A stretch of DNA of 64,000 nt from Cellulomonas sp. SG140. GTDB lineage: Bacteria > Actinomycetota > Actinomycetes > Actinomycetales > Cellulomonadaceae. Below the pieces are notes generated by a model. The model was given only the letters and a program-made list of their open reading frames with translations, did not search any database and was not told the DNA's origin. Location: positions 124,001-188,000 of the forward strand of contig NZ_JANZLA010000009.1 of assembly GCF_025770785.1 (NCBI RefSeq). The letters run 5' to 3'. A program made the translations under genes and the position numbers. Position 1 is the stretch's first letter. Each line of letters begins with the position of its first letter. Shown in pieces: positions 44,793-53,871 of the stretch.

Positions 44793-47492
44793 ATGAGCGA
44801 GCTCGCGGAGAGAGCGACCTCCGGCATCCGCCTCGCACCGGCGTCCGTACCCGCGTTCGGCCCCGCGGCGGTACGCCCGTGGCCCTCGGTCGACCGCCCC
44901 GGACCCCGCCGTGCCGTGCTGGCGGCGCTCGCGGAGTCCCGCAGCGTGCTGCTCGTCGGCGACGCCGGCGTGGGCAAGACGCACCTGCTCGACTCCGTGC
45001 TGGGCGAGTGGGGCGCGGACCGGCGTGCCGCAGCGGAGCAGGCCGCCGCCGTGGCGCTGGTCCCGGCGCAGGTACAGCACGTCGAACCCGTCGTCCTCAC
45101 CGTCGGCGGGCACGACGACAGCGGCGTCCTGGCGACGCTGCGGAACCGGTCGGCCGCCGGTCCTGCGGAGCGTCCAGCCGCACCGGTCGGCCACGTCGTG
45201 CGGGTGCACCACGACGTCACCGAGCCCGTGCTGCTGCGCGTCGAGGACGCCCACCTGCTCGACCGGGCGGCGGCCGAGGCGCTCGCGTCGCTGGTGCGCG
45301 ACGGTGAGGTGCGCGTGCTCGCCACGCTGCGCGGCACGCCCTCCTCGCCCTGGTCACAGCTGTGGAAGGACGGCATCGCCGAGCGGGTCGACCTCGGCGC
45401 CCTCGACCCCGCACAGACGCAGGCGCTGGTGGAGACGGCGCTCGGCGGGCCGGTCACCGGCGAGACCGGCCGGCGGATCTGGCTGCACACCCTGGGCAAC
45501 CCGTTCCACGTGCGCGAGCTGGTGCGGCACGAGGTGGCCTGCGGCGCCCTGGTGGAGCGGCACGGCGTGTGGGTGGGGCTGATCGGCGCCGAGCCGGGTC
45601 AGCGGGTGCTCGACACCGTCGCCCGGGACCTCGAGCGATTGGACGGCCCGACGCGGGACGCGCTGGAGCTGGTGGCGCTGGCCGAGCCGGTGCCGGTGAC
45701 GGCCCTCGACGGGCTGGTCGACGGCGCGGTGCTCGACGACCTGGCCCACCGCGGTCTCGTCGTGCGCGGCACCGCTCCGGCTCATCCGGGTCCCAGCGCC
45801 CTGGACCAGCCGCTCTCACCGACGGTGCGGCTGACCCCGCCCGCCTTCGCCGACGCGGTGCGCGCGCTCGTCCCCCACGACCGTCGTCGTCAGCTGTTCG
45901 CCCTGGTCCGCACCGCGCGGTCCGGCTTCCGGTCCGACCACGAGTCCCCCGCGGCCCTCCTGCGGTCCGTGCTGTGGGCGCTCGAGTGCGACGTGCACCA
46001 GAGCGGCGAGCGGCTGCTGCGCGCGATGCGCGCGGCGATCCTGCTGAGCCGTCCCGAGGCGGCCGTCCAGGTGGGCAGCGCCGCGCTGCGCCAGACGGTG
46101 GGCGGCCCGGGACCGCGGGTCGACGTGCTGCTGCTGCGCGCGGAGGCCTGGCGGCTGGTCGGCGCACCCGAGCGGTCCGCCGCGGACCTGCTCGAGGCCT
46201 CCGAGCGGCTGGCGAAGGACGACACCGGCACCGACCACCGCCTGCGGCAGATCCGCCTCGCGGAGCAGACGGCCGACCTGCACCAGTTCCACGACGACGA
46301 CTCCGACGAGTCGCTGGACCTGATCGACCAGTTCCTCGACGAGCTCGGCGAGGACGACGACGCCGCGCTGCGCTCCGCCCTCGCCGTGCGGCGGCTGGTG
46401 CGCCTGGGCACCGGCGGACGCTTCGCGGAGAGCATCGAGCCGTCGCTGGCGGCCCTCAAGGCCGCCGGCTACCGGTCGCCGAGCGTGCTGGCCCTGGCGG
46501 CGCCGGCCGTCTTCGGCCTCGCGCAGACCGGCCGGATCAGCGAGGCGATCGCGCTCGGCTCGCGCAGCCTGCGCGCGGCGGAGGTGCACGAGCGGGAGCA
46601 CCCCTGGCTCGGCTCGAACATCCTGGCCGCGCTGTTCCTGGTGCACCTGTGGGCGGGTGACGTGGCCGCCGCCGAGCGGATCGCCGCCGTCCCGCCGGGC
46701 GGTGACTGGGGGTACGCCACCAAGTACTCGACGGACAGCACCGGCCGGGGCCTCATCGCCGCCGCGCGCGGGCTGTGGAGCGACGCGATGGCCGAGCACC
46801 GCGCGGCGGCCGCCACGCTCGGCGTCCTCGACCCGTACGGGCTCACCGAGTTCGCGGCCGCGGCCGGCGCCGTCTCCGCGGCCGCCCTCGGCGACCGGTC
46901 CACCGCGCTGCAGCTGATGGAGGTGGCCCGTCGTGCGCCGCACCGCGCGTCGGCCATGGTCGAGTCGGACCTGCGGCTGATGCTCGTCGACGCCGGCCTG
47001 TGGCTGCAGCAGCCGACCGTCCGGGCGGAGGCTCTGGCACTCGCCCGCTGGTGCGCCGAGCGCGGGCTGCGCCGCACGGAGCTGGAGGCCCTGCACCGGG
47101 TGCTCCTCGCCAACCATCTCCAGGGCACCACGGACCCCACGGACGCGGCGGTGCTGGTGCGGCTGCAGCAGGTGGGCGACCTCGTCTCCGGCTCACGCGC
47201 CGCGGCGCTCGTGGCCCACGCCGTCGCCGTCGTCGCCGGGGACGGCGAGCTGGTGGCCGTCGCCTCGCGCGACCTCAACTCTCGGGGGCTCTGGCTGCCG
47301 TCGGTCCGCCCGTCGGCCCGGCTGACCGCCCGCGAGCGCGAGATCGCCGGGCTGGCCGCGGCCGGTCTGAGCAGCCGGGCGATCGCCGACCGGCTCACCC
47401 TCTCGGTCCGCACGGTCGACAGCCACCTGTCGCGGGTGTTCGCCAAGCTGGGCGTCACCAGCCGCGCGCAGCTGCGCGACCTGCGCGACTGA
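44793..47492 (+). CDS. ATPase-LuxR (LAL/STAND-type) transcriptional regulator, probable eCIS regulator
   Basis: 899 aa from ATG 44793. An N-terminal P-loop ATPase has Walker A GDAGVGKT (56-63), Walker B 'LLRVEDAHLL' and 'VRVLATLRGTPSSPW'. A long helical (TPR/MalT-like) middle follows, and a C-terminal LuxR HTH at about 844-899: 'LTAREREIAGLAAAGLSSRAIADRLTLSVRTVDSHLSRVFAKLGV'. Such proteins bind dyads as nucleotide-gated activators. Divergent from the sheath operon with the dyad between them, so it is the natural candidate to bind both 44589-44615 and 19046-19072. Effector signal unknown. Confidence 0.93.
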   Translation: MSELAERATSGIRLAPASVPAFGPAAVRPWPSVDRPGPRRAVLAALAESRSVLLVGDAGVGKTHLLDSVLGEWGADRRAAAEQAAAVALVPAQVQHVEPVVLTVGGHDDSGVLATLRNRSAAGPAERPAAPVGHVVRVHHDVTEPVLLRVEDAHLLDRAAAEALASLVRDGEVRVLATLRGTPSSPWSQLWKDGIAERVDLGALDPAQTQALVETALGGPVTGETGRRIWLHTLGNPFHVRELVRHEVACGALVERHGVWVGLIGAEPGQRVLDTVARDLERLDGPTRDALELVALAEPVPVTALDGLVDGAVLDDLAHRGLVVRGTAPAHPGPSALDQPLSPTVRLTPPAFADAVRALVPHDRRRQLFALVRTARSGFRSDHESPAALLRSVLWALECDVHQSGERLLRAMRAAILLSRPEAAVQVGSAALRQTVGGPGPRVDVLLLRAEAWRLVGAPERSAADLLEASERLAKDDTGTDHRLRQIRLAEQTADLHQFHDDDSDESLDLIDQFLDELGEDDDAALRSALAVRRLVRLGTGGRFAESIEPSLAALKAAGYRSPSVLALAAPAVFGLAQTGRISEAIALGSRSLRAAEVHEREHPWLGSNILAALFLVHLWAGDVAAAERIAAVPPGGDWGYATKYSTDSTGRGLIAAARGLWSDAMAEHRAAAATLGVLDPYGLTEFAAAAGAVSAAALGDRSTALQLMEVARRAPHRASAMVESDLRLMLVDAGLWLQQPTVRAEALALARWCAERGLRRTELEALHRVLLANHLQGTTDPTDAAVLVRLQQVGDLVSGSRAAALVAHAVAVVAGDGELVAVASRDLNSRGLWLPSVRPSARLTAREREIAGLAAAGLSSRAIADRLTLSVRTVDSHLSRVFAKLGVTSRAQLRDLRD

Positions 47493-47556
47493 CCGAGGCG
47501 CCGAACCACCCGCGGCGACACGTGCGCGCCGGTCCGGGCAGGAGCACGCTGGCGCC

Positions 47557-48861
47557 GTGAGGCGACGCGAGGCCGCGTGGGAGTACGTCAACGCCGCCCT
47601 GTGGGTGCTGCCGTTCGTCGCCGGCAACCTCGCCCTGCTCGTCGGGTTCGGCCTGTCCCGCGTGGTCCCGGCGCCGGGCTCGTTCCTCGCCACCGTCGCG
47701 TTCCGCGGCTCGTCGGCCGACGCCCGGACGCTGCTGATCACCATCACCGGCACGGTGGTCACGGTGATCGCCCTGGTGCTGGGCCTGTCGATCGTCGCGC
47801 TGCAGCTCTCGTCCACCCAGTTCAGCCCCCGGCTGCTGCGCAACTTCCTGCGGGACCGGCCCAACCAGGTGGTCCTGTCGGTGTTCATGGCGACCTTCGC
47901 CTACAGCGCCGCCGGGCTGCTCACCGTGGGCGTCGGCACGGATCCTGAGACGTTCCCGCGCCTGGCGGTCACCGGCGCGCTGGCGCTGCTGTTCGCCAGC
48001 ATCGCCTCGGTCGCGTACTTCGCCGACCACCTCTCGCACTCGATCCAGGTGGACGCGATCATGCGCCGCGTCGAGCGGGACGCCCTGGACCTCGTCTCCC
48101 GGCTGCCGACCGACATCGAGCTGGTGCCGCCGGCCGCGCCGCCGTGGGCCGTCCCGGTGGCCGCCCGGACCAGCGGCTACGTGGTGACGGCCCATCCGGA
48201 GCAGCTGCTGCCCCTGGCCCGCGAGCACGGCGTGAGCATCGCTCTGGTGCGTCGCGTGGGCGAGCACGTGGTGCCGGGCACCCCGCTCGCACTGGTCTGG
48301 GGGCCGACGGCCGACGACGCCGTCCCGGACCCGCACCCCTTCGAGCACGCGCTCGACGACGCCGTCGGCATCGGCTTCGAGCGCACCCGCCAGCAGGACG
48401 CCGCGATCGGCATCCGCCAGCTGGTGGACGTCGCGTGCAAGGCCCTGTCCCCCGCGGTGAACGACCCGTACACCGCCATCCAGGCGGTGGACCACATGGC
48501 CGTGATCTTCGCCGCGATGGCCGCCCGCCCCCTCGGCCCGCGGGTGGCCCGCGCCGGCGACTGCGTGGTGGTGGTCCCCAGCCGCCGCTTCGGCGAGTAC
48601 CTCGCGACGATGTGCGGGCTGGTGCGCCGGTACGGCGCTGCCGAGCCCACGGTGTCGCTGGCCCTGCTGCGCCTGCTCGACACGTGCGCGACGGTGGCCC
48701 GCACCGACTGGGCCCGGCTGCACGACATCGCGGACCAGGCGCGACTGATCGCCGACGACGCCGAGCGGGCGGTGCACCAGCCGGCCGACGCCGAGCCGGT
48801 CCGCCTCGCGGAGCAGGCGCTGCTGCGCCGCATCGAGACCTACCGCGCCACCGCGGAGTAG
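47557..48861 (+). CDS. DUF2254 family membrane protein
   Basis: 434 aa from GTG 47557. Four transmembrane helices in the first 165 residues ('LWVLPFVAGNLALLVGFGL', 'LLITITGTVVTVIALVLGLSIVALQL', 'VVLSVFMATFAYSAAGLLTVG', 'LALLFASIASVAYFADHLSHSIQ') with the family motif 'QLSSTQFSPRLLRNFLRDRPNQ'. The C-terminal cytoplasmic part has 'DAAIGIRQLVDVACKALSPAVNDPYTAIQAVDHM', the DUF2254 hallmark. Function unknown. It follows the regulator by 64 nt but is a general actinobacterial family, so membership in the eCIS is doubtful. Confidence 0.92.
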   Translation: MRRREAAWEYVNAALWVLPFVAGNLALLVGFGLSRVVPAPGSFLATVAFRGSSADARTLLITITGTVVTVIALVLGLSIVALQLSSTQFSPRLLRNFLRDRPNQVVLSVFMATFAYSAAGLLTVGVGTDPETFPRLAVTGALALLFASIASVAYFADHLSHSIQVDAIMRRVERDALDLVSRLPTDIELVPPAAPPWAVPVAARTSGYVVTAHPEQLLPLAREHGVSIALVRRVGEHVVPGTPLALVWGPTADDAVPDPHPFEHALDDAVGIGFERTRQQDAAIGIRQLVDVACKALSPAVNDPYTAIQAVDHMAVIFAAMAARPLGPRVARAGDCVVVVPSRRFGEYLATMCGLVRRYGAAEPTVSLALLRLLDTCATVARTDWARLHDIADQARLIADDAERAVHQPADAEPVRLAEQALLRRIETYRATAE

Positions 48862-48889
48862 CCCGACCCCTCAGGAGCCAGAGCCGTCG

Positions 48890-49135
48890 GGCGCCTCGCA
48901 CGGTGACGACCCGGAGTTCGGCTACGGGTTCCTGGCCGACGAGCCACCGACATCACCGAGCGCCCCACCGGCGAGGGCAAGCACTGCTGCTGCGTCGGCT
49001 GGTGACAACGCCGCGATGGAGTCCTGGAAGGCGCTGCTGCAGAAGCACATCCTGGACCGTCGCCGCTGGGCTACCCGCCACAAGCTGCACCCTGCGATCG
49101 TCTTCTGGATCGAACGCACCGACAAACGGCATGCT
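48890..49135 (+). pseudogene. IS3-family transposase remnant (orfB fragments)
   Basis: An open frame without a start codon carries two recognisable pieces of an IS3 integrase-type transposase: 'HGDDPEFGYGFLADE' (the pre-catalytic region, 48899-48943) and, after an internal deletion, 'AGDNAAMESWKALLQKHILDRRRWATR' with 'AIVFWIERT' (48998-49120), which holds the catalytic Glu of the DDE triad and the C-terminal helix. Both Asp residues and both ends are missing. No terminal inverted repeats are visible. This fills the 330-nt gap between the DUF2254 gene and the next membrane protein gene. Confidence 0.8.
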
Positions 49136-49191
49136 TTCACCGGGGGATGCGTCAGGACCTCCGGAGCGGTCAGCGTGCGTCAGGGGGCGGC

Positions 49192-49512
49192 ATGAGCGTG
49201 AACTGGCCGGGAAGCCGGACACCGCATCGTGGTGCACTGCACCTGATCTGGGCGGTTCCACTCAGCGTCGTAAGCGCTCTGCTCGCGGTGGGCTTGGCGT
49301 CATTCGAGTGGTGCGGCATCACCCAGTGCAGGTGGGGGGACCGGGGTTCGCCGATCGCCGTCGGGCTACTCGCCCTGCTGGCCGGGCTCCTCGTCGCCCT
49401 CCCGTTCTGGCTGGTCCGCTGGACGTACCGCACTTCTGTGCGCCTCGGGGTCGGAACGATCTTGACGGTCGTCGTCGCGGTCATCGGGTTCTGGGTGGTC
49501 ACGCACCCGTGA
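49192..49512 (+). CDS. Small three-helix membrane protein, hypothetical
   Basis: 106 aa from ATG 49192 with GGGGGCGG upstream. Three hydrophobic helices: 'LHLIWAVPLSVVSALLAVGLASF', 'PIAVGLLALLAGLLVALPFWLV' and 'VGTILTVVVAVIGFWVV'. Two Cys lie in the first outer loop. No family recognised. Adjacent to the IS3 remnant, so the 5' region may have been altered. Confidence 0.6.
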   Translation: MSVNWPGSRTPHRGALHLIWAVPLSVVSALLAVGLASFEWCGITQCRWGDRGSPIAVGLLALLAGLLVALPFWLVRWTYRTSVRLGVGTILTVVVAVIGFWVVTHP

Positions 49513-49650
49513 CTTTGCAGCCGGAGGGGTGGCAACTCTCGTCGACGGCAACCCGCGCCGCAGCAGCCAGGTGCCTCCCCGCTCGTTGCCATCGCCCCTT
49601 CCGGGTCATGACGCGGGGCAGTGCAACGCCTCGACCGGCGCCGGCCCGGA

Positions 49651-49694
49651 AACAGTTCGGTTCTTGACTGTTTGGTTTCTCACCATCTACTGTT
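49651..49694 (+). promoter_or_regulatory. marR promoter with overlapping inverted repeat
   Basis: TTGACT (49664-49669), 18-nt spacer, TACTGT (49688-49693). AACAGT (49651-49656) and ACTGTT (49667-49672) form an inverted repeat across the -35, and a further ACTGTT lies over the -10, as expected for autorepression by a MarR protein. The ATG at 49701 follows closely, so the message would be nearly leaderless. Confidence 0.6.
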
Positions 49695-49700
49695 CCGGTC

Positions 49701-50147
49701 ATGAGCAGCAGCCGTCCCGAGCCGTCCGTCGCCGAGCTGATCGGCCGGATCTCCAGCCGGATGCGCCAGGCGATGGGCGACGCCTTCGACTCCGCCGACC
49801 TCGGCGGTCTCACCCCGCTGCAGGCCCGCACCGTGGGCTTCATCGAGGCGAGCGAGGGCCGAGGGCTCATCCAGAAGGACATCGCCGACGTCACCGGCAC
49901 CCGGCCGGCGACGGTGTCCGCCCTGCTCGGCACGCTGGAGCGGGACGGCTGGATCGAGCGCCGCACCGACCCGGCGGACGCCCGCCGCAAGACCCTGCAC
50001 GTCACCCCGAAGGCCCGTGACCTGGTCAAACGCTTCGAGGCCAACGTCTGGGCCAGCGGCGAGCGCCAGCTCGACGTGCTCGATCCCGACGAGAGACGCA
50101 CGCTCGTCGCCCTGCTGACCAAGCTCGACCGGCACCTGGCGGGCTGA
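49701..50147 (+). CDS. MarR-family transcriptional regulator
   Basis: 148 aa from ATG 49701. Winged-helix core 'LTPLQARTVGFIEASEGRGLIQKDIADVTGTRPATVSALLGTLERDGWIERRTDPADARRKTLHVTPKARDLV' with the wing 'DPADARRK' is intact. Probably represses itself and the MATE transporter encoded 192 nt downstream on the same strand; ligand unknown. Confidence 0.93.
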   Translation: MSSSRPEPSVAELIGRISSRMRQAMGDAFDSADLGGLTPLQARTVGFIEASEGRGLIQKDIADVTGTRPATVSALLGTLERDGWIERRTDPADARRKTLHVTPKARDLVKRFEANVWASGERQLDVLDPDERRTLVALLTKLDRHLAG

Positions 50148-50339
50148 CCGCCACCTGATCGCAGCCGCCTGACTGCAGCCACCTGACCGACCGGCACCCG
50201 CCGGCCGTCCGGTCCCGCACGCCCTGAACCGGGCTGCGCGACCGCGCCCCGCCACCCCACCACCGCCCCGCGGCGCTCCCGCACGCCCTCGTGCGCCCCG
50301 CCGCTCCGACCCGTCCCCACCCGCACCCCAGGAGGACCC

Positions 50340-51776
50340 ATGACCACGCACGACGACACCTACTACCTGCGCCGCGCGCCCATGAGCCGGGCGCTCGCCC
50401 ACCTCGCGCTGCCGATGATGGCCGCCACCACCGTCGGCGTCGTCTACGGCGCGATCAACGCGGGCTTCATCGGCTCCCTGCACTCCACCGCCCTGCTCGC
50501 CGCCGTCACGTTCGGCCTCCCGCTGACCGCGGTGGTGATGGCCGTCGGCGGCGTGTTCGGCACCGGAGGCAGCACCGCGGTCGCCCGGCTCCTGGGCGAG
50601 CTGCAGGCGCTGGACGACGGCACCGGCGCCACCGCGGCAGACCTGCGCACCCGCATCCGGCGTCTCTCCGCCTTCACCGTCTGGGGCGCGGCTCTGGCCG
50701 GCCTCGTCGTCGGGATCGCCGGCCTGCTGGCGCTGCACCCGCTGACCCACCTGCTCGGCGCCACCGGCGACGCGTTCGCGCCGACCGCCGACTACGTCGC
50801 CGTCCTGCTGGCCGGCACCCCGGTGCTGGCCGTCGCGTTCGCCATCGAGCAGCTGGTGCGCGCCGAGGGTGCGACGCGGGTGTCGATGGTCGGCATCGTC
50901 GTCTCCACCCTGGTCAACCTCGGCCTCGACGTGCTGCTGATCCTGGTGCTGCGGTGGGACGTGACGGGTGCAGCGCTGGCGATCGTCGGCTCCAACGTCG
51001 TCACCGTCGCCTGGTTCGCCGTCCACCTGCACCGCCGCTCCCCGGAGCTGCGCATCGGCCTGCGCTGGTTCCGGCCGGACGGTCCGACGGCCCGCGAGGT
51101 GTTCGGCGTCGGCGTCTCCGAGCTGCTGATGAGCGGGTTCCTCACCGTCAGCGCCGTGGTGTTCAACAACGTGGCGGCCCGGTACGGCGACGGTGTGCTG
51201 GCGGCGTTCGGCGTCGCGCAGCGGATCGTGCAGCTGCCGGAGATGCTGGCGATGGGTGTCGCCCTCGGCGCGATGCCGCTGCTGGCCACTGCGTTCGGCG
51301 CCCGGGACACCGCCCGGCTGCGGTCCGCCCTGCTGCACTCCGCCGCCTGGGTCGCCGGGTGCGTGCTGGTGTTCACCCTGCCGGTGTTCGTGCTGCGCGA
51401 GCGGGTGCTCACCCTGTTCAGCGCCGACCCGACCGTGCTGACCACCGGCCTCTCGGTGCTGACGGCCATGCTGGTCGCCGCCCTGTTCAACGGCTTCACC
51501 GGCCTGGCCACCACGCTGTTCCAGTCCACCGGTCAGGCGGTGCCGGCCACCGTGATGTCGGTGACGCAGGGCGTGCTGTTCGTCCCGGTGCTCCTCGCCG
51601 CCCGTGCCGTTCTCGGCCTGACGGGCGTCGTCTGGGCGATGCCCATCACGGAGGTCCTGTGCTTCGTCGTCGCGGCCGCCCTGGTCACCGCCCACCGCAC
51701 CAGCACCCGGACCCCGGCCGATGCCCCGCCGCAGGACGCGCTGACCGTCGCGGCACCGGCCGGCATCGAGGCCTGA
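50340..51776 (+). CDS. MATE-family multidrug efflux transporter
   Basis: 478 aa from ATG 50340 with AGGAGG upstream. Twelve hydrophobic segments in two MatE halves: 'RALAHLALPMMAATTVGVVYGAINAGFIGSL' opens the first, 'AREVFGVGVSELLMSGFLTVSAVVFNNVAARYGDGVLAAFGVAQRI' the second. Cation-coupled export of drugs or metabolites across the inner membrane. Follows a marR gene in the same direction, a common regulator-pump pair; the 192-nt gap before it holds no gene and no clear structure. Confidence 0.94.
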   Translation: MTTHDDTYYLRRAPMSRALAHLALPMMAATTVGVVYGAINAGFIGSLHSTALLAAVTFGLPLTAVVMAVGGVFGTGGSTAVARLLGELQALDDGTGATAADLRTRIRRLSAFTVWGAALAGLVVGIAGLLALHPLTHLLGATGDAFAPTADYVAVLLAGTPVLAVAFAIEQLVRAEGATRVSMVGIVVSTLVNLGLDVLLILVLRWDVTGAALAIVGSNVVTVAWFAVHLHRRSPELRIGLRWFRPDGPTAREVFGVGVSELLMSGFLTVSAVVFNNVAARYGDGVLAAFGVAQRIVQLPEMLAMGVALGAMPLLATAFGARDTARLRSALLHSAAWVAGCVLVFTLPVFVLRERVLTLFSADPTVLTTGLSVLTAMLVAALFNGFTGLATTLFQSTGQAVPATVMSVTQGVLFVPVLLAARAVLGLTGVVWAMPITEVLCFVVAAALVTAHRTSTRTPADAPPQDALTVAAPAGIEA

Positions 51777-51813
51777 CGTGCCGGGCGGGTGGCCGATGGT
51801 GTCGGATGGACCC

Positions 51814-52827
51814 ATGCGCGGAGCGATCATCCATGGAGCCGGCGACGTGCGCTTCGAGGAGCGCCCCGATCCCGTCGTCGTCGAGCCGACCGATGCGGTG
51901 GTCCGCACGGTCGCGGCCTGCGTGTGCGGGTCGGACCTGTGGCGGTTCCGCGGGCTGGCGCCCGTGCCGCAGCCCAAGCCCATCGGCCACGAGTACGTCG
52001 GCGTGGTCGAGGAGGTCGGCTCCGCGGTCACGACGGTCAAGCCGGGCGACTTCGTCGTCGGCGGCTTCCTGCACAGCGACAACACGTGCGCCGTCTGCCG
52101 CAAGGACATGCAGGCCAACTGCCTGCACGGCGGCGGGTACGACGGCTGCCAGGCCGAGCGCATCCGCATCCCCAACGCCGACGGCACCCTGCTGGCCACC
52201 CCCGGTCAGCCGGAGGCCGACCTCATCCCCAGCCTGCTGGCGCTCTCCGACGTGATGGGCACCGGCTGGCACGCCGCCGTCTGCGCGGACGTGCAGCCGG
52301 GGTCGAGCGTGGCCGTGGTCGGCGATGGTGCGGTGGGTCTGTGCGGCGTGCTCGCGGCGGCGCAGCTCGGCGCGACGACGATCATCGCGATGAGCCGCCA
52401 CGCCGACCGCCAGCAGCTCGCGAAGGAGTTCGGCGCCACGCACGTCGTCGCCGAGCGTGGTGACGAGGGCGCTGCCCGGGTCCGGGAGCTGACCGACGGC
52501 ATCGGCGCCGACGCGGTGCTCGAGTGCGTCGGCACCGCGGACGCCCGTCTCCAGGCGGTGGCCGTCGCCCGCCCCGGCGCGATGATCGGCGTGGTCGGCC
52601 TGCCCCACGGCGACGTCCCCACCGACCAGCTGTTCTGGCAGAACAAGGGCTTCCGCGGCGGCCCGGCCCCGGTCCGCGCCTACCTGCCCCACCTGCTCGA
52701 CCTGGTGCTGACCCGCGTCATCGACCCGGGCAAGGTGTTCGACCTGACCCTGCCGCTCGCCGAGGTGTCCGAGGCTTACAAGGCGATGGACGAGCGCCGC
52801 GCCATCAAGGTCCTCCTCCGGCCCTGA
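51814..52827 (+). CDS. Zinc-dependent alcohol dehydrogenase
   Basis: 337 aa from ATG 51814 (MRGAIIHGAGDVRFEE). Catalytic zinc ligands are seen in 'ACVCGSDLWRF' and 'GHEYVGVVEEVG'; structural-zinc region 'CAVCRKDMQANCLHGG' keeps three Cys. NAD(P)-binding fold 'VAVVGDGAVGLCGVLAAAQLGA'. Medium-chain dehydrogenase; substrate unknown. Starts 37 nt after the MATE gene. Confidence 0.93.
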   Translation: MRGAIIHGAGDVRFEERPDPVVVEPTDAVVRTVAACVCGSDLWRFRGLAPVPQPKPIGHEYVGVVEEVGSAVTTVKPGDFVVGGFLHSDNTCAVCRKDMQANCLHGGGYDGCQAERIRIPNADGTLLATPGQPEADLIPSLLALSDVMGTGWHAAVCADVQPGSSVAVVGDGAVGLCGVLAAAQLGATTIIAMSRHADRQQLAKEFGATHVVAERGDEGAARVRELTDGIGADAVLECVGTADARLQAVAVARPGAMIGVVGLPHGDVPTDQLFWQNKGFRGGPAPVRAYLPHLLDLVLTRVIDPGKVFDLTLPLAEVSEAYKAMDERRAIKVLLRP

Positions 52828-52882
52828 CCCGGTCGGCTCGGGCCGCGACGTCCACCCAGTCGGCGCCAGTAGGGTCGCCGGC

Positions 52883-53728
52883 GTGTCAGGGGCGCAGGCA
52901 CGTCGGCAGATCACCGGGACGGCACGCTGGATCGCGGCGTCACGCGCGCGGGAGTCGGCTCGTGCGGACCGGCTGTTCGACGACCCGTGGGCGGCGACCC
53001 TGGCCGGTGACGACGGCTTCGCCATGCTGGCGGCGCGCGAGCAGGGCGGGCAGCCCAACGAGTTCCTTCCGGTGCGCACCCGGTTCTTCGACGACCTGAT
53101 CGGCTCAGCGGTGCAGGACTGGCCGGCGGGCCCACACCAGGTGGTGCTGCTGGGCGCCGGGTTGGACACCCGGGCGTTCCGGCTGGACCTGCCGCCGGCC
53201 TGGACTGTGTACGAGCTGGACCACCCGGAGGTCCTGGCCGCGAAGGCGGAGGTCCTGGACGGGGTGACCGCGCGCTGCGGACGGCGGACGGTGCCGGCGG
53301 ACCTGGGCGACGACTGGCCCGATCGGTTGCTCGACGCCGGCTTCGACCCGGCGGCGGCCACCGTGTGGATCGTCGAGGGCGTGCTGTTCTACCTGCCGTC
53401 ACCGCAGGTCCAGTCGCTGCTCGTCGGCGCTGCGCACCTGTCCACGGGTCGGGCGGTGCTCGGGGCGGACGCGTTCGGGACCGGCCTGCTGCGGCTGCCG
53501 GCGATGCGTCCGCTCGTGGAGCACCGCACGGCGACGGGCGTCCCGCTGCCGTTCTGCACCGACGATCCGGACGGCCTGCTCACGGCGACCGGCTGGCAGC
53601 CACGCTCGGTGCTGGACGTCGGGCAGCCCGGCGCCAACTTCGGCCGGCTGGCCCCCGTGCCGGCCGGTTGGGACGGCGGCGCCGACCCGACGACCAGGTC
53701 CTACCTGCTGGTCGGGAGCCGCGAGTGA
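52883..53728 (+). CDS. SAM-dependent methyltransferase (TIGR00027/LCMT-like)
   Basis: 281 aa from GTG 52883. 'GTARWIAASRARESARADRLFDDPWAATLAG' is the usual N-terminus of the putative O-/leucine carboxyl methyltransferase family; 'VVLLGAGLDTRAFRLDLPPAWTVYELDHPEVLAAKAEVL' is SAM motif I and II. 'DPAAATVWIVEGVLFYLP' is the acceptor-side motif. Likely methylates a carboxylate; substrate unknown. Confidence 0.92.
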   Translation: MSGAQARRQITGTARWIAASRARESARADRLFDDPWAATLAGDDGFAMLAAREQGGQPNEFLPVRTRFFDDLIGSAVQDWPAGPHQVVLLGAGLDTRAFRLDLPPAWTVYELDHPEVLAAKAEVLDGVTARCGRRTVPADLGDDWPDRLLDAGFDPAAATVWIVEGVLFYLPSPQVQSLLVGAAHLSTGRAVLGADAFGTGLLRLPAMRPLVEHRTATGVPLPFCTDDPDGLLTATGWQPRSVLDVGQPGANFGRLAPVPAGWDGGADPTTRSYLLVGSRE

Positions 53729-53810
53729 GGTGCCGCCTCGGCCCCGCCCCGGTCCATGCACGATGCCTCGCGGCGACGCGGTGGACCGCTGTACACGCGC
53801 CTTCTAATCA

Positions 53811-53853
53811 GTCAGAATAGCGCTGTTAGCGCGGTTAAACGTTCAGTTCTGAC
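53811..53853 (+). promoter_or_regulatory. Candidate operator upstream of hipBA
   Basis: A 7-bp inverted repeat, GTCAGAA (53811-53817) and TTCTGAC (53847-53853), flanks an AT-richer stretch (AATAGCGCTGTTAGCG, GGTTAAAC) just before the hipB start. The local base composition is notably lower in GC than the surroundings. HipB-type antitoxins bind such repeats. Confidence 0.4.
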
Positions 53854-53871
53854 CTTTTGGGTAGGTGTGCC

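Noticed and set aside
47557..48861. DUF2254 protein as an injection-system component
   Set aside because: It follows the regulator closely, but the family is widespread without eCIS genes and no shared operator was seen upstream.
52883..53728. Methyltransferase as part of a restriction-modification system
   Set aside because: It belongs to the small-molecule/leucine carboxyl type; no restriction enzyme or DNA-methylase motif is present.
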